This document shows, piece after piece, positions 37,208 to 43,729 of a stretch of 43,729 bases of DNA. Location of the stretch: NCBI GenBank assembly GCA_023665185.1, contig JAMPEL010000018.1, forward strand, positions 1 to 43,729. The letters are read 5' to 3'. The position numbers were made by a program, and so were the translations under genes. Within the stretch, counting starts at the first letter, position 1. Every line of letters begins with the position of its first letter. The DNA is from Roseburia sp. GTDB taxonomy: Bacteria > Bacteroidota > Bacteroidia > Bacteroidales > Bacteroidaceae. The notes under the pieces are model-generated. The model was not told where the DNA came from. It saw only the letters and a list, made by a program, of their open reading frames with translations, and did no database searches.

Positions 37208-37524
37208 AAAAGACTCACATTTAATCAGCTCGCTTTTAATATATAGTGTTCTTCTGTCTTTCTCTTCGGTTCTTTTATCAGAAACAAAGGTTATTTTCAC
37301 CCGTAAGTCAGTTTAGACATTGGTTTTCACACTGTATATGTTTTTCTCCGCAATTGTAATAGTTTCGTTTGTTGCCGGCAAAGATAAACAATAAATTATA
37401 AAATGCAAGTCAATGAAAGAAATAAATTTTAAATACCTGCTGAAAATAATTATACCAAAAACAGCCGGCAAATCTACCGGCAAAAGTTGTCCGAAAAAAT
37501 TGGCGCAGGCATTACATCTCAGAG
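37208..37524. other. Intergenic region before the scar, with fetB terminator
   Basis: No gene supported here except that a minus-strand frame continues the GT2 fragment upstream to 37300 without clear meaning. On the plus strand a 40-codon basic frame (37413-37535) overlaps fetB and is not called. The GCCGG/CCGGC hairpin at 37464-37481 is the only clear signal. Confidence 0.5.
37457..37481 (-). terminator. Probable terminator after fetB
   Basis: GCCGG (37464-37468) pairs with CCGGC (37477-37481). On the minus strand TGTTTTTGG follows. The stem is short but G/C-rich and placed 44 bases after the fetB stop. Confidence 0.55.
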
Positions 37525-38337
37525 TCAATCGTTGAAAACATCCTTCAGCCGTCCCATCCGGTCGAAGCTCTTTCTTGTGGCGAGTCCGACGGTAATCATC
37601 AGCGACATCATGGAAGCCACAAAGGTTATCACCACAATCATCATCTGATACTTTATAGCCAGTGCAGGATTGCTTCCGCCAAGAATCTGTCCGATCATCG
37701 TTCCGGGCATGGCGACAAGTCCCATTACCGCCATGTTGGCAATGCAGGGATTGAAAGCCTTTATAATTGCGGCGCGCAGAAAAGGAGCCGTTGCCTCCCA
37801 GCGTGTGGCACCATTGCCAAGCATATAATAATAGGTTTGCTGCTCCCGCTTCACCCCCTCATAATAGGCGTTCAGAGCCACCACATTCACTCCGAGCATG
37901 TTGCCGAGCAGGAGTCCGAATATCGGAATGAAATACTGCGCGGTAAAAAGTGTGGTCAGCGTCAGTCCCGTGCCGTCCGCGCTGTAAAGCCCGAGGACAA
38001 GCCCCAGGAAATAAATGCTTACGATAACCGCCGTAGAAAGAAATCCCACGAACATAGGGACAGCCAGCACTGTCGGTTTGAGGCGGGTTCGCTGAAGAGC
38101 TGTGCCGGTTGCCACAAGCACCATAATCAGTCCCCATGCGAGATTGACATACCAAAGGTTGTATTCAAACAGATATTGCAGGTAAAGTCCTATCAGATAC
38201 AACTGCACAATCATGCGGGCCGTCCCTCCCATTGCCGGACGGAGAAGCCCTGTCCTGTATTTGGAAAGGAAAAAGAAGGGAACCGCCATCAGCAGCATAC
38301 CGATGCCAAGTCCTACAAATGTTATATCTTCAATCAT
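37525..38337 (-). CDS. fetB: FetB-type ABC transporter permease (UPF0014)
   Basis: This protein of about 270 residues has seven or so membrane helices and the UPF0014 hallmarks: GGTARMIVQLYLIGLYL, FGLLLGNMLGV, and NPCIANMAVMGLVAMPGTMIGQILGGSNPALAIKYQ. FetAB of Escherichia coli is linked to iron export and oxidative-stress tolerance; the substrate here is inferred from family only. I chose the ATG at 38337 (MIEDITFVGLG) over 38385. It still overlaps nothing essential, and the extra 16 residues are charged and atypical. The gene begins near the end of fetA (stop at 38361). Confidence 0.88.
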   Translation of the reverse strand: MIEDITFVGLGIGMLLMAVPFFFLSKYRTGLLRPAMGGTARMIVQLYLIGLYLQYLFEYNLWYVNLAWGLIMVLVATGTALQRTRLKPTVLAVPMFVGFLSTAVIVSIYFLGLVLGLYSADGTGLTLTTLFTAQYFIPIFGLLLGNMLGVNVVALNAYYEGVKREQQTYYYMLGNGATRWEATAPFLRAAIIKAFNPCIANMAVMGLVAMPGTMIGQILGGSNPALAIKYQMMIVVITFVASMMSLMITVGLATRKSFDRMGRLKDVFND

Positions 38338-38360
38338 ACGCGCACAACCTCCATCTTTCT

Positions 38361-38981
38361 TTATAAATGCACACAGGAGGTACATCCTGCCATCACTGCC
38401 GGCGAATGGCTTACAAGCAGAATGGCAATGCCGCGCTCCTTTGCCAGCATCCTGAGATAATCGAGAACAAGCAGAGTGGTGTCCTCATCGAGAGCCGAAG
38501 TAGGCTCATCGGCAAGCAGAAGCGGCTTGCCAAGCAGTCCCGCCACCGAAAGCATGATGCGCTGCCGCTGTCCGCCCGATATTTCCGTGGCGCGCTTTGC
38601 CATCAATCCGCCCGACAGCCCAAGCCTCTTCCAGTCGGACATGAGCTGTTCTTCGGAGAACACAATATGGCGGTTCGCGCGCAAGTCAAACGGGGCGCGG
38701 ACCATTTCCTCCACTGTGTCGTAAGGCAGCGACAAGTCTTGTGGAAGATAAGCCATACATCGCCTCACCTCGTCCACTGTCGATTCTGCAAGCGGAATGC
38801 CGCCAACCTCTATGCTTCCCTCCGCATCCACGAATCCGAGAACCGATTTCAGCAATGACGATTTTCCACATCCCGACTCTCCGCATACGCACACAATATC
38901 GCCACGGCGCACATCGAATGTGACACCGCTGAACACTGGTTGTACCCCATAAGAGAGTGAAAGATTACGGATTCTCAGCAT
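38361..38981 (-). CDS. fetA: FetA-type ABC transporter ATP-binding protein
   Basis: This 206-residue nucleotide-binding subunit has Walker A GESGSGKSSLLKSVLG-like sequence (CGESGCGKSSLLKSV), a Q-loop (YLPQDLSLPYD), signature EISGGQRQRIMLS, Walker B PLLLADEPTSALD and the switch His (LLVSHSP). It is paired with fetB, which starts 23 bases after its stop. It probably energises the FetB permease in metal efflux. A TATCTTTG -7-like element (39021-39014) lies 33 bases before the start. Confidence 0.88.
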   Translation of the reverse strand: MLRIRNLSLSYGVQPVFSGVTFDVRRGDIVCVCGESGCGKSSLLKSVLGFVDAEGSIEVGGIPLAESTVDEVRRCMAYLPQDLSLPYDTVEEMVRAPFDLRANRHIVFSEEQLMSDWKRLGLSGGLMAKRATEISGGQRQRIMLSVAGLLGKPLLLADEPTSALDEDTTLLVLDYLRMLAKERGIAILLVSHSPAVMAGCTSCVHL

Positions 38982-39013
38982 CTGAAAACGTTTTGTCCTG
39001 TATTTTTACCGTA

Positions 39014-39021
39014 CAAAGATA
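39014..39021 (-). promoter_or_regulatory. Predicted -7 element for fetAB
   Basis: TATCTTTG on the minus strand fits TAnnTTTG, 33 bases before the fetA ATG; the -33 element is not at the ideal distance. Confidence 0.4.
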
Positions 39022-39250
39022 TACCTTTTGGCTCAATTAAAGGGTCAAAACCAACAAAAATAAGCAACAATAATAAAAGAGATTCTTTGCTATGTTTAGC
39101 TCTCTAAGAATGCGACCATTAAAGATTGTATGGTGACAAATTACGTTCCTTGCATGAGAGCCATCATTAAAGTGATAATGAAACTGTATCCTATCGCAGA
39201 GGTTGTATATTATAGAAGCATCTTCGGTCATATCTCAAAATTTGTTTTGC

Positions 39251-40450
39251 TTAAAATCTTTGGTCTTGATAGTATGCTTGTTTCATTATTTGGTATTTCA
39301 CTTCCTCAAAGTTCATTTGCGGATTGAACGCTTGGGTATTCATTCCAATATTGAGTACATTGGTAAAGTCTATCAATGAATAATTATCCAATCCCTTTCT
39401 GAAATCTATTTCAATTGAATCCAACTTAGACAACAGGCACACCAACTGATAATCTCTATCAATTTGTTGGGTATGATTATTGGGGTGTGCTCTATAAAAA
39501 TGCTGATTTGGGGTAATACAGATTATATTCTCTGGACAGTCCGCAATGGTTGGAAATTCACTTGCCATAAAAATATGATGAGCCTGTGAAGCAGGATAAC
39601 AGTCAAATCTGTGTATCTCACTATATGGTTCTATCGATTTGACAAACCGCTTGGCTTTTGATATTTGATATTGATAATACCCCTCATTGTGGTCTATAAT
39701 ATGAGCAAAAGTATCTTGATACTCTTGTCTGGTCATACGTTTATCTTTCCCTATGTCTCTCCAATTTACACTATTATATCTGATTTTGTCAATTGATATA
39801 GTACCATTTGAAAGAAGTCCTCTTTCAACACCACGTTTTCCACGTTTGAAAGCCATTATGTTAATGAACTTGTTGAATATGCGCGGTGGCTCAAAATCAT
39901 TTTTAACTGGGGTGTATCTGTGATACAATGAGATTAGAGCATTCCTCAAATCATTCAGTGAAGCCTTATCTTGTTTTTCAAAGAAAGCATCAAAATATCC
40001 CATCACACCACTATCTGTCATTGCTTTTATTAGGTAAGCATACAAGAAATCACAAGCATTTCTCTCTCGCATTGCAATAAAATCTAATAAATCGCGGTGT
40101 TCAATTGTATATACATTGCCTCCATTTACTTTCTCTTCCCTTAGTATTCCTGCGGCAGCAAACAACTTCATTGGCTGTGCGAAGAATTTATCATATTCGT
40201 GCTTCGCAGTTTCTTCTTTCAGATTCGGTTTTGAAAAAGAAGAAGTAATAAGTTCACTGGCATAGGGAGAGTTCCAAATATCCACATTGTTAAATGCCCT
40301 ATTATAATCTTCATTGGTGTATTCGAGAATACACTCTGCAACTGCACATAAGACATCTGGAACACACTTCTGGTCTGTGAAACGTGCATTACCAGATTTC
40401 CTTATATCCAAATCAAGGTCTTTTATATACTGCTTTATTGAAGTGTTCAT
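39251..40450 (-). CDS. HNH-type restriction endonuclease
   Basis: This 399-residue protein has a C-terminal ββα-metal-like site (about residues 280-325): SQAHHIFMASEF, then CPENIICITPNQHFYRAHPNNH. This gives the His-Asn-His set expected of HNH nucleases. The first 270 residues are helical and probably bind DNA. Its place 8 bases after the fused methyltransferase makes it the cognate restriction enzyme; the recognition site is unknown. The reading frame is uninterrupted, in contrast with the damaged methyltransferase and controller genes upstream. I see no other motif that would place it in a named family. Confidence 0.8.
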   Translation of the reverse strand: MNTSIKQYIKDLDLDIRKSGNARFTDQKCVPDVLCAVAECILEYTNEDYNRAFNNVDIWNSPYASELITSSFSKPNLKEETAKHEYDKFFAQPMKLFAAAGILREEKVNGGNVYTIEHRDLLDFIAMRERNACDFLYAYLIKAMTDSGVMGYFDAFFEKQDKASLNDLRNALISLYHRYTPVKNDFEPPRIFNKFINIMAFKRGKRGVERGLLSNGTISIDKIRYNSVNWRDIGKDKRMTRQEYQDTFAHIIDHNEGYYQYQISKAKRFVKSIEPYSEIHRFDCYPASQAHHIFMASEFPTIADCPENIICITPNQHFYRAHPNNHTQQIDRDYQLVCLLSKLDSIEIDFRKGLDNYSLIDFTNVLNIGMNTQAFNPQMNFEEVKYQIMKQAYYQDQRF

Positions 40451-40458
40451 ATATGCTC

Positions 40459-43007
40459 TTATTTATGTTTTATACCAAAGAAATACACAGAGTTATTATC
40501 TATGTTCAGCGACCTACTTCCTTGATTTCTCGCAACCATATAGAAGCGTCTGAACTCATCTGTTGAGAAATACTCCAAATCAACTGCTGAAACACTATTA
40601 CTCTCATCTAACAATTGTAGTATGGCTACTGAGCCATCAGTGATACAATTAGGTGGCAACATACAAGCTCGTGGACTATATGTCAAATTTGGAATCAATA
40701 TACAGTTTCTCTTATTTAGGAATTTGGCTACATCAAGACCTTCAACAGAGTTCACAAAACAGTCATAATTTGGAATGTCAATGATCTCATTGTTTCCTAT
40801 ATTGCGGGATTTCAATACTCTTACCTTACCCTCGGGCAGAGTTATTGCTTTTGTAATTTTCCTATCTCTATAAGTTCTAAATACACCAAGTCGTAGTTTC
40901 TCTGCAACCCTATCAAATTGTGAGTTTCTATACAACAACCAATAGGGGTAGATTGAACAAGTTATGTATGATTGCTCTACATCTCTTACCTCATTTGTAA
41001 TATAGGATTGTACTCGAGTGTTTTTCTTTGTGCCAACAGTTGATACGACAAAACTGACAGTTTCTATTTTCACTCCTTTGAATGCTTTTTCTCCAAAATC
41101 AGTAATGGAGGCAATGCTGTATCTGTTCATTGTCTCACGTGTAGCATTGAACTCTGGTGCATTGATTAGACTTTTGGGAACAATCAGAGCAACAGTTTTA
41201 CCTATCTTCAATGATTTCTCAATGAAGAAAGAGAATATATTATTTGTATCCTTGTTTTCTGCCTGTTTTTTATAAACATTTACCTTGGTCTTATCCCCAG
41301 AGAGTTTCATATATGGAGGATTGCCTACCACAACATCGTACAAACAATCAAATTCATATGTCAGGAAATCTGCACAGATATAATTGATTGTAAAATTTGC
41401 AGGAGCGTTACAACTCCGGATAAGGACTTTTAGCAGCTCTATACTATCTGGGTTTATATCAACTACATCTAAAATCACGTGTGGTATATCAACATATTTC
41501 GCAAAGAGCGTAGGTAAAAAATTTCCTACTCCAACCGCAGGCTCAAGAATATGTAATTCAGAAAAGCCTTTGAAATCTGGTAATGCTGATACAACAGCAA
41601 AACAAATATCTTGCCTTGTGTAGTATGCAGCGGTATTGTCTCTTTCAGCATTAGACAATTCTGCAATTTTAGCTAATTCGGAAAATGGTCTCTCGCTCCT
41701 CTTTATGTAATTTCTGAGGTTTGTCTGGTCTGTAAGATTTTGCCTCTTTATCAAAAAAGCTGCATCCTTATCTGAAAATTCTGGTCTACTTAAAATCAGT
41801 CTTATATTGTGTGCAATTTGCTTGAATATAATTGTTGGAACAGCTTCTCCAAGTGTTTGTCTAATGTTGATACCCTCTTTTTTAAGGAATGCCCTCTTTT
41901 CAGAAATTGACAATTTATTCAACTCCGCGACAGATAATTCTGACCATTTAAATGTATCTGGAACAGACATCATTAACATTACTTCTCTAATACTGAACAC
42001 TCTATTGTCAGCAGGGTGAACAGTGTTTTGACTAGCCAGAATATCATTCCTTGTATGAATACAAGGAGCAACTTTATCCCATCTTTGGCGAGTGTATTTA
42101 TCTCCATTTTTTTGAGCATTGTATACAACAACACCATCGACAATGCGGTGTGGAATGCGCGATATGTCCGTGTTATCAAATGCAGACTGTCCCTCTTTAA
42201 GTTCAGAAATCCAAGCCTCCATATGTGGGGCATATGCTCTAAACGAATGAAAAACATCATCTTCTGATATTTCCCCCATTATTTTCAAAGAGGGCAAATG
42301 ACCAATGGTTTCCCTCAAAGTCTTTTCCTGTGTTTTTTGGGGGAAAATTGCAAATGGAGAGACTTCTAATAAGTCTTTACGAGACCCTAAGACAAGTGTT
42401 CTTGTCCTACTGGAAGGACATCCATAATCCTTAAAATTGACAATTCTGGCACAGATATTATACAATCCGCCCAAATTTTCGCTAATCGCCTCTTTAATGG
42501 TTTTATCAGCACCATCTATATCTGTACAGATTGATTTTAAGAACGCTGAGACATTCTCAAAAACAAAGAATTTTGGAGTAAGCTCCTTGACCATTTTAAT
42601 AGACTCAACAACCAAAGAATTTCTCCCAAGTTCATCCTTTTTCTTATGATTGGCTACCGACATACCTTGACAAGGCGGAGTGGCAATAATTACATCCGGG
42701 TCCTTAATTCCAAAATTAGTTCTCCATATGTTCAATTCACCCAAAATCCTTTGCTTGGTACCATCTTGGGTCATATCCCCACAGATATAACCACTGTCTA
42801 AATAACACTTATGGTTATACTGTTGAATTTTCAATCTGCGTTCGATAAGTTCAACAGTTGCTATACAATGAAACCCTTTTCCTTGAAGCCAAAACAACCT
42901 ATACCAGCACTACTGAATAGACTGATATATGTTTTTAATCCATAATGGGAATTACGTTCAGCAACGATAGGATCTGTTGTTTCCTCCTGTAATATGTATT
43001 TCTTCAT
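40459..43007 (-). CDS. Fused m5C / m6A DNA methyltransferase with -1 frameshift
   Basis: Translation from the ATG at 43007 gives MKKYILQEE...YISLFSSAGIGCFGFKEKG, the cofactor motif I of C5-cytosine methyltransferases, but meets TAG at 42861. A -1 shift at A_AAG_GGT (42873-42879 on the minus strand) joins it exactly to GFHCIATVELIERR, giving an 849-residue protein. The m5C half has TPPCQG (catalytic Cys about 113), FVFENV and SSRTRT. The m6A half (from about residue 450) has LEPAVGVGNFL and GNPPYMKL (about 560), followed by a target-recognition-like C-terminus. A shorter frame opening with TTG at 42897 would lack motif I. It begins 23 bases after the end of the damaged controller gene. Confidence 0.82.
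42861..42899 (-). other. Slippery heptamer and stop in the methyltransferase gene
   Basis: On the minus strand the zero frame GAA AAG GGT contains A_AAG_GGT, an X_XXY_YYZ heptamer. Slipping back one base continues AAA GGG TTT CAT TGT. Without slippage translation ends at TAG (42863-42861). Confidence 0.7.
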
Positions 43008-43030
43008 TTTAATCAATGCAAGGTATGCTT

Positions 43031-43243
43031 TCAAATGGTGTTGTTTCTATTCAACAAGGTGGCCACATCCACATCTAAAACTTTTGCAAATTCAAACAGT
43101 TGTCCAACTAAAGGTTACATTCTATTATTGGCCCAACGGCTAATGGCTATTTCAGACATTCCAATCCGTTCACCCAGCCATTTGCCAGTTTTATTCTTTT
43201 CCGCCAAAACCACTTTTAATCTATTGAGAACCATATCTTCCAT
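43031..43243 (-). pseudogene. XRE-type controller gene with in-frame TAA
   Basis: From ATG 43243 the frame reads MEDMVLNRLKVVLAEKNKTGKWLGERIGMSEIAISRWANNRM, a Cro/CI helix-turn-helix as in R-M controller proteins, and stops at TAA (43117-43115). In the same frame PLVGQLFEFAKVLDVDVATLL continues to TGA at 43031-43033; this is the fifth helix normally present in such proteins. One base change (for example C to T in CAA) explains it. The truncated 42-residue product keeps the recognition helix but loses the usual dimer helix. The operator-like palindrome at 43274-43292 lies in its promoter. Confidence 0.8.
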
Positions 43244-43269
43244 TTCTAAAACATTTTCAATTCGTGGTG

Positions 43270-43300
43270 TAAAGTTAGCAAACTTTGATAACACAAGCAA
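43270..43300 (-). promoter_or_regulatory. Promoter of the restriction-modification operon
   Basis: On the minus strand TTG (43300-43298), a 20-base spacer, and TAACTTTA (43277-43270) fit the Bacteroidetes consensus. The transcription start would fall near 43263, 20 bases before the controller ATG. Confidence 0.55.
43274..43292. promoter_or_regulatory. Operator-like palindrome
   Basis: GTTAGCAAACTTTGATAAC is a 19-base near-perfect palindrome: only one symmetric pair and the centre fail to match. It overlaps the spacer and -7 element of the R-M promoter, the expected position for autorepression by the XRE protein. Confidence 0.6.
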
Positions 43301-43413
43301 CTAAAACTGGTAAAATATTGGGTATCCAATTGAAACACAAAACCAACAAAAATAAATGACGGCAAAACAAAAGGGCGATGCGGGTGTTGTAGATATATAA
43401 ACCCTATAAATAT

Positions 43414-43674
43414 ATGTATATGGAAATGACTACCTCTACCCGCAATTCCGTGAAGCAGATAAAAAGGTCACAAATAAAGGAGAACGCGGAATTTATATGG
43501 CTTCATCTATGTGATAATTGCCTGTGGACATTACCGCAGCTGCAAGAAGCGACCGGACTGCCCGAATACGAATTCAACATGGCTGTGGGATGGCTGGCAA
43601 GCGAGGACAAGATTTCGTTTGTATCCACCGAGAACAATGTATGCGTGGCACTCGCCGCCAACGTGTACATTTAA
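43414..43674 (+). CDS. Small winged-helix protein (DUF2582-like)
   Basis: This 86-residue protein has a compact winged-helix core: KENAEFIWLHLCDNCLWTLPQLQEATGLPEYEFNMAVGWLASEDKISF, followed by a short wing (VSTENNVCVAL). It resembles the DUF2582 winged-helix family frequent in Bacteroidetes, whose role is not known to me. Three ATGs (43414, 43420, 43426) are possible starts; the conserved part begins well after them. It is transcribed away from the R-M operon, and any relation to it is unproven. Confidence 0.8.
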   Translation: MYMEMTTSTRNSVKQIKRSQIKENAEFIWLHLCDNCLWTLPQLQEATGLPEYEFNMAVGWLASEDKISFVSTENNVCVALAANVYI

Positions 43675-43729
43675 GTAACTATTCAGCGGACACATTGCAA
43701 TTCAATTGAGATGAAAATATTCCAATATG

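Noticed and set aside
37413-37535. 40-codon basic peptide on the plus strand
   Set aside because: It overlaps the end of fetB and its terminator, and has no leader-peptide motif; probably chance.
1-43729. tRNA or rRNA genes
   Set aside because: I saw no cloverleaf-like T-arm/anticodon arrangement or ribosomal RNA sequence on reading through, but no covariance model could be run.

Overview
The window looks like a chromosomal segment of a Bacteroidales bacterium, probably Prevotella-like. The supporting signs are promoters of the Bacteroidetes type (TTG, about 20 bases, then TAnnTTTG), a hisG-hisD-hisC-hisB operon with fused HisB, an OMP_b-brl_3 type outer-membrane barrel, large surface proteins ending in type IX secretion-like tails, and a membrane-spanning AraC regulator with a two-component-style propeller ectodomain. 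Everything is called by reading the sequence; no database search was run.

Layout: 1-419 holds the first copy of a dispersed non-coding element. 611-1273 is a small secreted protein, convergent with an 846-residue AraC regulator (1434-3974). 4255-9314 is an FKBP isomerase plus the histidine operon, preceded by an attenuator: a 20-residue leader peptide with four consecutive His codons, an antiterminator arm and an intrinsic terminator. 9320-10680 is gene-free, with a second copy of the element flanked by inverted copies of another short repeat. 10680-22123 encodes two giant secreted proteins: a 1097-residue leucine-rich repeat protein with a dockerin-like module, and a 2713-residue protein starting with a cohesin-like module. 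22517-25568 is a recR operon (recR, small membrane protein, glycosyltransferase, flavin-binding protein). 25653-26538 is a three-gene envelope/stress cluster (YtxH, holin-like, small basic protein). 26905-27369 is a SPOR lipoprotein. 27691-28222 is the third, inverted copy of the element. 28536-30249 is a Nif3-like and zinc-ribbon pair.

30428-37207 is a peptide-export-like cluster: outer-membrane barrel, C39-peptidase ABC exporter, 137-residue single-span protein and a DUF3405-like putative glycosyltransferase. It is preceded by a deletion scar that fuses the 5' end of a glycosyltransferase gene to the 3' end of a second barrel gene. No double-glycine precursor was found in it. 37525-38981 is a FetA/FetB-type ABC transporter. 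39251-43300 is a restriction-modification system: an XRE controller with an in-frame stop, a fused m5C/m6A methyltransferase with a -1 frameshift at a canonical slippery heptamer, and an HNH-type endonuclease. 43414-43674 is a small winged-helix protein.

The points most worth following are the 22-bp-phased dispersed element, the complete histidine attenuator, the cohesin/dockerin neighbour pair, and the methyltransferase frameshift next to an intact-looking nuclease.
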